From: Deltaproteobacteria bacterium | GTDB taxonomy: Bacteria > Desulfobacterota > Desulfarculia > JACQYL01 | Length of the DNA stretch: 49,479 bases | Assembly: GCA_016208165.1 (NCBI GenBank) | Contig: JACQYL010000137.1 | Coordinates: 1-49,479, forward strand | Direction of reading: 5' to 3' | Shown: in pieces, positions 24,877 through 33,229 of the stretch | Layout: each line of letters starts with the position of its first letter | Numbering within the stretch: position 1 is the stretch's first letter | The notes under the pieces: generated by a model | Seen by the model: the letters and a program-made list of their open reading frames with translations, nothing else | Told to the model about the DNA's origin: nothing | The model's database searches: none | Made by a program: the position numbers and the translations under genes

Positions 24877-25941
24877 TCACTCATATCGCCCGAAGGTCCG
24901 GGTCGCCTTTACCATGGCGTCGATATGCTCGATGGGATCGCCGCGGTGAATGGAGCAGGAAGGCATCATGACATACCCTCCCCCGGAAGCCGCCTCCTCG
25001 ATGCACCTTCGTGTTTCCTCCCGGATGCGTTCCGTGGGGCCCGGAGTCAGAACCGTCGGTATGTCCACTCCGCCAAGGATCGCCACCCGATCTCCCCACA
25101 GTTGCTTGGCGGTTCGCAGGTCGCACTCCTCGGGAAACTGAAACCCGGCAATGCCCGTATCAATGGCCGCGTCCACCAGGTATCGAAACCGTTCATCCGT
25201 GAACCTGCCGTGCGGATGGAAGACCACATCCAATCCCTCCGCCCTGGAAGCCGCCACAATCATCCGAAGGCTGGGAATCGTATATTTCAGATACAGTTCC
25301 GGACTGATGATCACCGGTCCGTCCATGGACGACGCCAGGAAGACGAAGTCCGCTCCGGCCCGGGCCAGGTACCGAATATGGCTGATGGCCACCAGGGTGG
25401 CGAATTCGACCAGATCCGCGGCAAAGGCGGGATCTTTGAAGAAATCGCGCATCAGCCGCTCCGTACCCCGGTAGATGGTCGCCTTGGTGACGGGCCCGTC
25501 GATGTTGGCGGCAACGGCCACTTCGCTGCCGATGCGCTGTTTGACGAGTTCATGCGCTTTCAGAATTCCCGGCAACCGACCGTCCCGATCCATGAGGGGA
25601 ATACGGGCCTTGGAAAAAAGGCGCTTGTCGGCAAACGGCTCTTCCACCACCCGCGGCACCCCGCGCAAGGGATAATCCGTTCGCCCGCCCAACGGCTCCA
25701 CGTCCAGGCCCAGATCGTGTATGCTGCCGACGACACAGTCGTGACCGAATCGGCGCCGGCAGGCGATGATCGCATTCGCGGACTTCTCTGCGTCGTACCC
25801 TCCGTTGTCACTCCCGGCGCACACTTCGGGAGTGGTGAGATTCAGCAGATCCATGCCGAGAGTCAGGTCGCGCAGGAAAACCGGAACCATGTCGGGCTTT
25901 CCGCCGGCGAGAGCCGTCATCATTCGTTCCCTGGAATTCAA
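24877..25941 (-). CDS. UroD-family protein, corrinoid methyltransferase (MtaA/CmuA) type
   Basis: A 354-residue TIM-barrel protein of the uroporphyrinogen decarboxylase superfamily. It has the N-terminal NSRERMMTAL start usual for the methyltransferase branch, which moves methyl groups between corrinoid proteins and a cofactor such as CoM or tetrahydrofolate. A zinc-site-like set is visible: HPH at about 242-244 and Cys near 329 in MMPSCSIH. This replaces the family's HxC...C, so the first Cys is His here. True UroD features were not recognised. The TTG start at 25941 is chosen because GGGAGG stands 6 bases upstream; the ATG at 25968 has no site. It heads the TRAP set, suggesting it acts on the imported compound. 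Function is inferred. Confidence 0.8.
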   Translation of the reverse strand: MNSRERMMTALAGGKPDMVPVFLRDLTLGMDLLNLTTPEVCAGSDNGGYDAEKSANAIIACRRRFGHDCVVGSIHDLGLDVEPLGGRTDYPLRGVPRVVEEPFADKRLFSKARIPLMDRDGRLPGILKAHELVKQRIGSEVAVAANIDGPVTKATIYRGTERLMRDFFKDPAFAADLVEFATLVAISHIRYLARAGADFVFLASSMDGPVIISPELYLKYTIPSLRMIVAASRAEGLDVVFHPHGRFTDERFRYLVDAAIDTGIAGFQFPEECDLRTAKQLWGDRVAILGGVDIPTVLTPGPTERIREETRRCIEEAASGGGYVMMPSCSIHRGDPIEHIDAMVKATRTFGRYE

Positions 25942-25983
25942 AGAACGCCTCCCATACTTGCGGTTCATAACGGTACATTATCA

Positions 25984-26006
25984 CATACTATACATTGTAT
26001 ACTATA
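25984..26006. promoter_or_regulatory. AT-rich repeat upstream of the UroD-TRAP operon, possible operator
   Basis: ATACTATA occurs twice in direct orientation (25985-25992 and 25999-26006), centred 14 bases apart, and TATAC-ATT-GTATA between them is a perfect short palindrome. It lies about 45-65 bases upstream of the operon start in an otherwise GC-rich region. It could hold the -10 and a regulator site, but no clear -35 was found. Confidence 0.35.
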
Positions 26007-26074
26007 GATTGGGGCCGGTCGCCTGTCAAAAGAAAAGAATGATCAACTCTTAAAAAATCAAAAACTTCCCGTTT

Positions 26075-26147
26075 ACGTCATGCCGGCGAAAGCCGGAATC
26101 CTGTATTTTCAACAGGTTCCGGACCCCGACTTTCGTCAAGATGACGT
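26075..26147. repeat. REP-like palindromic element, 73 bp
   Basis: The outer arms ACGTCAT and ATGACGT are perfect inverted repeats, and an inner stem CCGGC-GAAA-GCCGG follows the left arm. The layout resembles the short dispersed repeats common between genes in Deltaproteobacteria. Its right end CGTCAAGATGACGT recurs exactly at 37834-37847. Confidence 0.55.
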
Positions 26148-26433
26148 CTTTGCGGACTTTTGCGTGACCATCAGGCATGTGATTTCGACAAAGATTCAAC
26201 CAAGATTAAACGAAGAGGCCGGTTTCAAGTTCAGGAGTACGACCGGTCGGAAGCCGAGCCGATATAGGGTCACAAAGGGTTGCCCTGAAACGATCAGACC
26301 CTGAGCTCTTGGTCCGGGGCGCCGTGCCTTGCTGCTTACTCGGCCTCCGACCCGCTCCACGCTCTCGCAACCTATTTGGAGCCGAACCCTGCAGGCCCGG
26401 CACGTTTTCAGCCGGGGTGAAAAGCAAAACAGG

Positions 26434-26463
26434 TTGACCGGAGTGGAGCACCCATATTATAAT
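26434..26463 (+). promoter_or_regulatory. Promoter of the metal-efflux operon
   Basis: TTGACC (26434-26439), an 18-base spacer and a perfect TATAAT (26458-26463) lie 36 bases before the first gene of the operon. The 18-base spacing is close to the stretched spacers of MerR-type promoters, but I see no clear dyad in the spacer, so regulation is open. Confidence 0.65.
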
Positions 26464-26498
26464 GCTTCTTAACAACGTCAAAGGAATCCATTTTTTTC

Positions 26499-26918
26499 AT
26501 GAACCGCGCTTTGAGACCATCGAGGAAAAAAGGGGGGATTGCCCTGGCGGGGATCCTTGCCTATGTGGCCACCCTGGTATTGGGTGGGTGGGGCGCGTTC
26601 GTCTCGTGCTATGGGAGCGAGGGTCATGCAGGCATAGAATCGCTCCAGGAGAATTTTTGTGGACATCCCTTAGGCGCGCCTCTCCCCGCCGGCTTAAGTC
26701 CGGGCGCCGAACTCCAACAGACCCATGTTCAGTGCGGAACGTGTGTCGATATCCCCCTTTCCGGTCAAGTCAAACTGCCTTCCAAGGCCGATGTCGTGTC
26801 ACAATCGAGGGCTACCGTCCATCTCGCCGCGGTCGACCTCACCAAGCCGTTTCCAACACATACGAACGGGCTTCGTTCCGTTCCCCTCGCCTTTCGTACC
26901 GTTATCCTCCTGATTTAA
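26499..26918 (+). CDS. Small Cys-containing protein of heavy-metal RND operons
   Basis: A 139-residue exported or membrane-anchored protein. A basic N-terminus is followed by a hydrophobic segment (IALAGILAYVATLVLGGWGAF, about 14-34). The mature part has single Cys residues and a CGTCVDIPLS block near 78-87, and it ends with a hydrophobic AFRTVILLI. I recall proteins of this layout, with CVD(I/L)PL and a terminal TVxLLI, as first genes of CzcCBA/CusCBA operons in anaerobes. Their function is not known to me; metal binding by the CxxC is an inference. AAGGAA lies 12 bases before the ATG. Confidence 0.7.
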   Translation: MNRALRPSRKKGGIALAGILAYVATLVLGGWGAFVSCYGSEGHAGIESLQENFCGHPLGAPLPAGLSPGAELQQTHVQCGTCVDIPLSGQVKLPSKADVVSQSRATVHLAAVDLTKPFPTHTNGLRSVPLAFRTVILLI

Positions 26919-27038
26919 ACCCGGCGAAATCCCGTTTGTCTTTTGCACCCCGTCACCGGCGAAGGTGCGTGATGCCCCGTTGCGTGCGATGCGTCGCTTG
27001 CGGGCAAATAAGGAAAAACGTCAGATAGGGGGTCTTTG

Positions 27039-28439
27039 GTGGGTACCAAGCACTTTTTGCTTATATGGTTCGTTCTTATTCCAGCGAGCGCCTGCGGAGT
27101 CAATCGGGATATGGCGGCACGGCCGGAACCGCGCCCCTCGGGAACCGATTTGCCTGCCTACGTCATGCCGGTAGAGCCGCCGCCGAAAGTTTCATCCCGG
27201 AAACCGGACTACGAGGAACCGAACGGCGTCCTGAACTTGCATCAAGCCCTGGCCTTGTCCTTGGCCTGGAATCACGAAATAGCGGCCTCATTTGGGGAAG
27301 TCCGAGCCCGAGAAGCAAGAACCCTCCAATCTTCCCTGCTTCCCAATCCCGAAATCGATCTGCAGATGGAAAACGTCGGAGGAGGCGACGGGAATGGGGG
27401 GGTTGGAGCCGTTGAGACTACTCTGGAGTTAAGTCAACGGATCGAACTGGGCGATAAGCGTTCCAAGCGCTCTCAGGTGGCTGCCTTCGATAGGAATCTG
27501 GCCGGCTGGGACTATGAGGCGAAGCGGCTGGACATTTCCGCCTCAACAACCATCGCTTTTTTAGATGTGCTGGCGGCGCAAGAGCAGTTGCGCATTGCCG
27601 AAGAAACTCTTCGGCTCTCCGAGCAGGTCTTCAACACGGTGGCTGAACGAGTCAGGGCCGGAAAGGTGTCTCCTCTGGAGGAGACCAGGGCCTCGGTAAC
27701 CTTATCCATCGGCCGAATCAAAATGGACACATCGGAACGGAACCTGAAGGCGGCTCGGAAGAGGCTTGCATCGAGGTGGAGCTCCACGTCACCGCGTTTT
27801 ACGAGGGCGGAAGGGAATTTTGACACTCTGGGTCCGATCCCATCGGAGGAGTCCGTAACCGGGCAAACGGCCCGGAATCCTGAAATCGCCCGATGGGATG
27901 ACGAAATTCAGCGCCGTCGCGCCGCCCTGTCCCTGGAAAAGGCGCGCCGGATTCCGGACCTGACCGTATCCGGAGGGGTCCGCCGATTCGAAGAAACGGA
28001 CGATCACGCCGCCGTATTCGGGGTTTCGATCCCGGTGCCGTTTTTCGATCGTAACCAGGGCGGGATCCTCGAAGCGGAATCCATGCTGGCCAAGGCCGAA
28101 GAGGAACGTCAACTGGCGGAGGTCGCCGTTCGTACCGAACTGGCGGAGACTTATGAAGCCCTTTCATCTTCTTATGCTCAGGCTCTCGCGATGAAGAACG
28201 AGGTTTTGCCCGCGACCCAAACCGCCTTTGACGCGGCCAATGAGGGATATCGAGAGGGGAAATTCGGCTTTCTGCAAGTCCTGGACGCTCAACGGACCTT
28301 GTTCGAGGCCAAGGGTGAGTACCTCGAGACACTGGCGCGATACCACAAATCGAAGGCTAAGCTGGAACGATTGACCGGACAAGGCTTGGACGGCTCAGAC
28401 GGAAGCCCGGCGCCGGGGCCTATAGGGGGCAAGCAGTAA
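27039..28439 (+). CDS. czcC: Outer-membrane efflux protein, TolC/CzcC family
   Basis: A 466-residue outer-membrane channel of a tripartite heavy-metal exporter. The N-terminus is a signal sequence ending in PASAC-G, a probable lipid-attachment Cys. The two TolC-type repeats are seen as LNLHQALALSLAWNHEI... near 70-85 and its echo after residue 270 (NPEIARWDDEIQRRRAALSLEKA). The long helices are rich in Ala, Glu and Arg, and the C-terminal KFGFLQVLDAQRTLFEAKGEYL is typical of CzcC. GTG 27039 is chosen since AGGGGG ends 6 bases earlier; a TTG at 27036 is in the same frame. It is followed one base later by the membrane-fusion gene. Confidence 0.9.
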   Translation: MGTKHFLLIWFVLIPASACGVNRDMAARPEPRPSGTDLPAYVMPVEPPPKVSSRKPDYEEPNGVLNLHQALALSLAWNHEIAASFGEVRAREARTLQSSLLPNPEIDLQMENVGGGDGNGGVGAVETTLELSQRIELGDKRSKRSQVAAFDRNLAGWDYEAKRLDISASTTIAFLDVLAAQEQLRIAEETLRLSEQVFNTVAERVRAGKVSPLEETRASVTLSIGRIKMDTSERNLKAARKRLASRWSSTSPRFTRAEGNFDTLGPIPSEESVTGQTARNPEIARWDDEIQRRRAALSLEKARRIPDLTVSGGVRRFEETDDHAAVFGVSIPVPFFDRNQGGILEAESMLAKAEEERQLAEVAVRTELAETYEALSSSYAQALAMKNEVLPATQTAFDAANEGYREGKFGFLQVLDAQRTLFEAKGEYLETLARYHKSKAKLERLTGQGLDGSDGSPAPGPIGGKQ

Positions 28440-28440
28440 G

Positions 28441-29700
28441 ATGAAGACGCGGAACAAGAAGATTCTTCTTTCAATAGGCGTTGTTTTGTCGGGAGCCATT
28501 CTTGCAGTAGGAGGTTTTTGGCTCGGGTATCTGCATGGTGATTCTCGGAATGGCCCTTTCGATGAAGAGATGCATACGGTCGATAGCGGCGACCATCAGG
28601 AGCACGGACTGACCGAGGAGCATGAGGAACAAGCCGATGACCAACTGGTGCGCGTCCAGCCCGAGGAACTGACGGAGTTCGGTATCGAAACGGCCAAGGC
28701 AGGGCCGGGCGAATTGAGTCTATATGTGGATCTGCCCGGTGAGGTCGTCCTCAATGCCGACCGCCTGGCCCACGTGGCGCCCCGAGTTTCAGGCATCGTG
28801 CGCGAAGTTCGAAAGAGCGTGGGTGATTCCGTCAATGCCGGCGAAATCTTGGCGGTGCTCGAAAGCCGCGAGTTGGCCGAAGCCAAGGCGGGTTTTTTGG
28901 CCGCCATCGAACGCGAGAAGCTTGCTTTAGCCAATTTCGAGCGCGAGGAGCGGCTGTGGCGGAAGAAGGTGACCAGCGAACAGGAGTACCTTGACACCCG
29001 CCAGGCCTTGGCCGAGGCGCGCATCACTATGACCTCGGCGGAACAGCAACTTCATGCTCTGGGCTTCACCGATTCGGAGCTTAAAGAGCTGCCCAAGCAT
29101 TCGGACGCCACCTACACCCGGTTTGTGATCCGAGCGCCATTTGCCGGCACTATTATCGAAAGGCATCTGACCCTGGGCGAAAGTGCCAACGCCGAAGCAG
29201 ACGTATTCACCATTGCCGATCTTTCCTCGGTGTGGGTGGACATCAACGTCTACCAGAAAGATCTGGCCCGGATCAGCAAAGGGCAGATCGTGACGATCGA
29301 GATCGGCCATGGTATTCCAACGGTTTCCGGAAGCATCGCCTGGGTCGGTCCCCTGGTCAGCGAGGCGACTCGCACCGCCAAGGCCCGCGTGGTGCTTCCC
29401 AACTCGGAGGGCCGCCTGCGTCCGGGTCTTTTTGTGGTCGCCCGGGTGGCCGTGGGAAGCACGCCGGTCGATATCCTCGTTCCTAATAGCGCCCTTCAGA
29501 CTTTCGAAAATCGTACCGTGCTTTTTGTCCAAACCGAAGAAGGATTCGAGCCGCAGCCGATCGAAATCGGACAACAGAACGCCACCCACGTGGAAATCCT
29601 CTCCGGACTCGAGGCCGGACGGACCTATGTCACCCAAGGGGCCTTCACCCTCAAGGCACAGCTGTCCAAGGGCGCCTTCGGCGACGGCCACAACCATTAA
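28441..29700 (+). CDS. czcB: Membrane fusion protein of heavy-metal RND pump
   Basis: A 419-residue periplasmic adaptor linking pump and outer-membrane channel. One N-terminal anchor (about 8-28) is followed by a His/Glu/Asp-rich stretch (HTVDSGDHQEHGLTEEHEE) that likely binds metal. Then come the barrel/lipoyl part (VAPRVSGIVREVRKSVGDSV), a coiled-coil hairpin (about 140-190), IRAPFAGTIIERH for the second lipoyl half, and the C-terminal RPGLFVVARV. It ends in GHNH. CusB/CzcB-type by all of these. The ribosome site is weak, so it may depend on the upstream gene for translation. Confidence 0.93.
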   Translation: MKTRNKKILLSIGVVLSGAILAVGGFWLGYLHGDSRNGPFDEEMHTVDSGDHQEHGLTEEHEEQADDQLVRVQPEELTEFGIETAKAGPGELSLYVDLPGEVVLNADRLAHVAPRVSGIVREVRKSVGDSVNAGEILAVLESRELAEAKAGFLAAIEREKLALANFEREERLWRKKVTSEQEYLDTRQALAEARITMTSAEQQLHALGFTDSELKELPKHSDATYTRFVIRAPFAGTIIERHLTLGESANAEADVFTIADLSSVWVDINVYQKDLARISKGQIVTIEIGHGIPTVSGSIAWVGPLVSEATRTAKARVVLPNSEGRLRPGLFVVARVAVGSTPVDILVPNSALQTFENRTVLFVQTEEGFEPQPIEIGQQNATHVEILSGLEAGRTYVTQGAFTLKAQLSKGAFGDGHNH

Positions 29701-29715
29701 GGAGACGGGATCGTC

Positions 29716-32700
29716 GTGGAAAGAATCATCCGTTTTGTTCTGCACAGCCGGCTGCTCATGATCCTACTCGGAGTGCTGGTGCTGGCCGCAGGCTGGTTCA
29801 GCTATAGGCGATTGCCGGTAGACGCCTTTCCCGACGTCACCCCGGCCCTGGTCCAGGTCTTTACCGAAACCGAGGGACTTGCCCCCGAAGAGGTCGAAAA
29901 ATACGTGACCTATCCGGTGGAGACGGCCATGAACGGCCTGCCCCGCCTCAAGGAAATCCGCTCCATTTCCAACTTCGGTCTATCCGTCATCAATATCTAT
30001 TTCGAGGACGGCACCGATGTCTACTTCGCCCGCCAGCTCGTGGGGGAACGGTTGCAGATGGCTCGCGAACAGATCCCGGAGGGATTTGGCGAGCCGGAAA
30101 TGGGGCCCATCGCCACGGGTCTGGGGCAGATTCTGTTCTACGTGCTCGAAGATGAGAAGGGCGGCCGTACTCCCGAAGAATTGCGCGAAATCCAGGACTG
30201 GATGATCAAGTTCAACCTGCAAACGGTGCCCGGCGTGACCGAGGTGCTCTCTCTGGGTGGGGAGGTGAAGCAGTTTCAAGTGCGCGTGCGGCCTGCCGAC
30301 CTGCTGCGCTTCGGCTTGACCGTCGGGGAGATCGCAGAAAAAGTCAAGGTTAATAACGGCAATGTCGGCGCCCAGTTTCTGGTCAAGAACGACGAAGAGT
30401 ACATCGTGCGGTCGGTCGGCTTGGCCGAGAAGCTTGATGACTTGGAGCACATCGTGCTCAAAGTGCAGGACGGAACCCCGGTCTACCTCGACCAGGTGGC
30501 CGAGGTGGCTATCGGCGGCGAAATCCGACGGGGCCTGGCCACCATGAACGGGACCGGCGAAGTGGTGGTCGGGATGGTGCTTAAGCTGATCGGCGCCAAC
30601 ACCTCCACCGTCATCTCCGACGTCAAGGATAGGCTGGCCGAAATCAATCAGGTGCTCCCCGAGGGAGTGAAGGTGGCCCCCTATTACGATCAAGCCACGC
30701 TTGTCTCCAAGTGCGTAAGGACAGTTACGGATGCCCTCGTCTTCGGGGTACTGCTGGTGGTCGGCGTGCTCCTGATCTTCATGGGCGGATTGCGGGCGAG
30801 CATCGTTGTGGCCCTGTCCATCCCGTTCTCGATCTTCTTCTCGTTCATCCTGATGAAGGTTTTCGGCGTCAGCGCCAACCTCATGTCCCTTGGAGGCCTG
30901 GCCATCGCCATCGGCATGATGGTCGACGCAACCATCGTTATGGTGGAGAACGTGGACCGCATGTTGCGCGAGGCCGATCCCGCGGATTCGCGCATGGCGA
31001 TCGTTGCCCGAGCCTGCGCCGAAGTAGGTCGCCCCATCATTTTCGCCATTTCCATCATCATCGTCGTTTTTCTTCCCCTCTTCACGCTTCAGGGGGTCGA
31101 GGGTAAGACATTCAAGCCCCTTGCCTTCACGGTCTCTCTGGCTATGCTCGGTTCGCTCCTGTACGCCCTGCTGTTGGCGCCGGTCGCCTCGGACCTTCTG
31201 ATGCGTCGGCCCAAATCGGTGGCCGGCGGCGCAGGCCCCGAACAGGCCTGGATTGTAGATCGCCTGCTGCTTCCCTACCGGCCCACCGTGCGCCTTTTCG
31301 TTCGTCGTCCTTCCCTCGCGGTGGGGTTGGCCGTGCTGATGCTCGCGGTGGGGGCCCTGTTGCTGCCGCGCCTCGGTTCGGAATTTGTGCCGCGCCTTGA
31401 CGAAGGGGATTTGATGATTCGCGCAACCATGGCGCCTTCGATCTCTTTAGAGGAATCACGGAACACCATGCTGCGATTTGAAAGGCGGCTTATGGCCCAA
31501 TTCCCGGAAGTGACCAGGGTGGTCACTCGCGTAGGCCGTGGAGAGGTCGGAGCTCACGCCGACCCGGTCAACAACGCGGAAGCCTTTGTCGCTTTGAAGC
31601 CGCAGGATCAATGGACCAGCGCCGAAAACCCCGATGAACTCTACGCCATGATCAGCGAGGCTTTTGAGGGCTTCCCCGGGGCTCAATTCAACGTCACGCA
31701 GCCCATCGCCGCAGCGGTGGACGAGCTACTTACCGGCGCCAAGGCCGAGCTCGCCATCAAGATCTTCGGTCCCGATATGGACGTCCTCAAAAAAAAGGCG
31801 GACGAGATCGAGGCGCTGATCCGGGATATTCCCGGGGCCGCCGACGTGCAAAAGGATCAGGTGACCGGTACGCCTCAGCTTCGAATACGCATCGACCGCC
31901 GGGCCATCGCACGCTATGGCATCAACGTGGAAGACGTGCAGAGCGTCATCCGCACTGCCGTGGGTGGAGAGGTTAGCGGGCAGATCTTCGAGGGGATCCG
32001 CCGTTTTGACATTTTCATCCGTTTCGCCAAGGAAGCCCGCGACGATGCCGAGGCCATCCGGCATATCCTGATCGCGGCCCCCGGCGGCGCAAAGGTGCCC
32101 CTCGACCAGATCGCTTCTGTTGAGGAGATTGTCGGTCCGCGCCAGATCACTCGCGAGAACAATCAACGCTTCATCACGGTCCAGTGCAACGTACGCGGAC
32201 GCGATATCGGTTCTTTCGTCGCCTCCGGCCGGCGGGCCATCGCCGAAAAGCTTCAGATGCCGGCCGGTTATCTGATCGATTGGGGCGGACAGTTCGAGCT
32301 GCAGCAAGAGGCCAACAAGCGCCTGGCCCTGGTAGTGCCTGCTACTTTGCTGGTCATCCTGGTTCTACTATTCATGAATTTCAGCTCCCTCAAGAATACC
32401 TTCCTGATCTTGCTCAACATCCCTCTGGCCCTGGTCGGCGGGGTGGTGGCTCTGTGGCTGACCGGGGAGAACCTTTCGGTTCCATCCTCGGTCGGCTTCA
32501 TCGCCCTGTTCGGCGTGGCCCTGGAAAACGGCATGGTGCTGGTCACTTACCTCAACCAGTTGCTGCGCGACGGAGTGCCTCTGGACGAGGCGTCCGTCCG
32601 TGGAGCCTGCCTGCGCCTGCGGCCGGTTCTGATGACGGCGCTAACCACGGCCCTGGGTCTTTTCCCGTTGCTGTTCAGCAGCGGGACAGGTAGTGAGGTG

Positions 32701-32823
32701 CAGCGTCCTCTGGCCACGGTAGTGATAGGAGGACTTGTCACCTCTACTATCCTAACTTTACTAGTTATTCCAGCCCTTTACAGGTGGTTTTCCATCAAGA
32801 TCGAAGTGGAGAGTCCGTCATGA
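29716..32823 (+). CDS. czcA: Heavy-metal efflux RND pump, CzcA/CusA family
   Basis: A 1035-residue inner-membrane proton-driven metal exporter with 12 expected membrane segments and two large periplasmic loops. The N-terminus FPDVTPALVQV and YPVETAMNGLP are HME-family marks. TM4 reads GLAIAIGMMVDATIVMVEN: Asp404 and Glu411 match the proton-relay positions of CusA (D405, E412), and the DFG of CzcA is absent. That favours the copper/silver-type relay. However, the periplasmic region GDLMIRATMAPSIS and AEAFVALKP do not obviously supply the CusA methionine triad. Metal specificity is therefore open between monovalent and divalent ions. GTG start with GGAGAC 10 bases upstream. The stop overlaps the PII-like gene. 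Confidence 0.95.
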   Translation: MERIIRFVLHSRLLMILLGVLVLAAGWFSYRRLPVDAFPDVTPALVQVFTETEGLAPEEVEKYVTYPVETAMNGLPRLKEIRSISNFGLSVINIYFEDGTDVYFARQLVGERLQMAREQIPEGFGEPEMGPIATGLGQILFYVLEDEKGGRTPEELREIQDWMIKFNLQTVPGVTEVLSLGGEVKQFQVRVRPADLLRFGLTVGEIAEKVKVNNGNVGAQFLVKNDEEYIVRSVGLAEKLDDLEHIVLKVQDGTPVYLDQVAEVAIGGEIRRGLATMNGTGEVVVGMVLKLIGANTSTVISDVKDRLAEINQVLPEGVKVAPYYDQATLVSKCVRTVTDALVFGVLLVVGVLLIFMGGLRASIVVALSIPFSIFFSFILMKVFGVSANLMSLGGLAIAIGMMVDATIVMVENVDRMLREADPADSRMAIVARACAEVGRPIIFAISIIIVVFLPLFTLQGVEGKTFKPLAFTVSLAMLGSLLYALLLAPVASDLLMRRPKSVAGGAGPEQAWIVDRLLLPYRPTVRLFVRRPSLAVGLAVLMLAVGALLLPRLGSEFVPRLDEGDLMIRATMAPSISLEESRNTMLRFERRLMAQFPEVTRVVTRVGRGEVGAHADPVNNAEAFVALKPQDQWTSAENPDELYAMISEAFEGFPGAQFNVTQPIAAAVDELLTGAKAELAIKIFGPDMDVLKKKADEIEALIRDIPGAADVQKDQVTGTPQLRIRIDRRAIARYGINVEDVQSVIRTAVGGEVSGQIFEGIRRFDIFIRFAKEARDDAEAIRHILIAAPGGAKVPLDQIASVEEIVGPRQITRENNQRFITVQCNVRGRDIGSFVASGRRAIAEKLQMPAGYLIDWGGQFELQQEANKRLALVVPATLLVILVLLFMNFSSLKNTFLILLNIPLALVGGVVALWLTGENLSVPSSVGFIALFGVALENGMVLVTYLNQLLRDGVPLDEASVRGACLRLRPVLMTALTTALGLFPLLFSSGTGSEVQRPLATVVIGGLVTSTILTLLVIPALYRWFSIKIEVESPS

Positions 32824-33158
32824 AGGAAATCAAGGCCTACATCAAGAAGCATAAGCTATCGGAAGTGACCCGGGCCCTCCGGACGATCGAGGGGCTCACC
32901 GGAATGAGCGTGATGGAATGCCGTGGTTTCGGCGTCGGCTGGAGTGGCGCCCAAGCCCAGGCCCATGACGATCTCCTGGATTACCAGCATGGCGTCAAAG
33001 TCGAGATCATGTGCCGGGATGATCTCGCGGAAGCTGTGGTCACCGCCATCCAAAAGGCCGCGCATACGGGCCTCAAGGGCGACGGCAAGATATACGTGGG
33101 CGATATCGGCATGGCGATTCGTATCAGCACCGGCGAGAAAGGCGCCGGCGCCGTATGA
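32820..33158 (+). CDS. PII-like protein attached to metal efflux (PII-NG type)
   Basis: A 112-residue PII-fold protein. The start MKEIKAYIKKHKLSEVTRAL matches GlnB-type proteins, and the end shows KIYVGDIGMAIRISTGEKG, the usual PII C-terminal signature region. The T-loop part (GFGVGWSGAQAQAHDDL) differs from GlnB/GlnK and lacks the usual uridylylated Tyr context. PII proteins encoded next to CzcA-type pumps have been described as a separate PII-NG group; their ligand is not established to me. It is fused to the pump by an ATGA overlap (32820-32823), so production is coupled. It may sense nucleotides or the metal and act on the pump; that is inference. Confidence 0.88.
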   Translation: MKEIKAYIKKHKLSEVTRALRTIEGLTGMSVMECRGFGVGWSGAQAQAHDDLLDYQHGVKVEIMCRDDLAEAVVTAIQKAAHTGLKGDGKIYVGDIGMAIRISTGEKGAGAV

Positions 33159-33229
33159 AGCGCTCTTTGAAGGAAACCCAAAACAGCGTCTCCCGAAACG
33201 TCCAGGTTTTTTATCTAAGGAGGTAAGTA

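Larger units (their letters stand above)
25942..26498. other. Divergent intergenic region between the TRAP and metal-efflux operons
   Basis: It contains the AT-rich repeat (25984-26006), a REP-like element (26075-26147) and the efflux promoter (26434-26463). A 91-residue minus-strand frame at 26206-26481 runs through the promoter and is not believed. No regulator gene of the MerR, ArsR or two-component type is present here. Confidence 0.5.

Noticed and set aside
24382-26007. Plus-strand open frame of 541 codons
   Set aside because: It runs antisense to the UroD-like gene and dctP, is rich in Arg, Pro, Gly and His as GC-rich shadows are, and has no ribosome site or recognisable domain.
26462-27028. 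Plus-strand frame of 188 codons overlapping the small Cys protein
   Set aside because: The alternative frame at 26499-26918 has the signal segment, the CxxC block and family resemblance, while this one has none.
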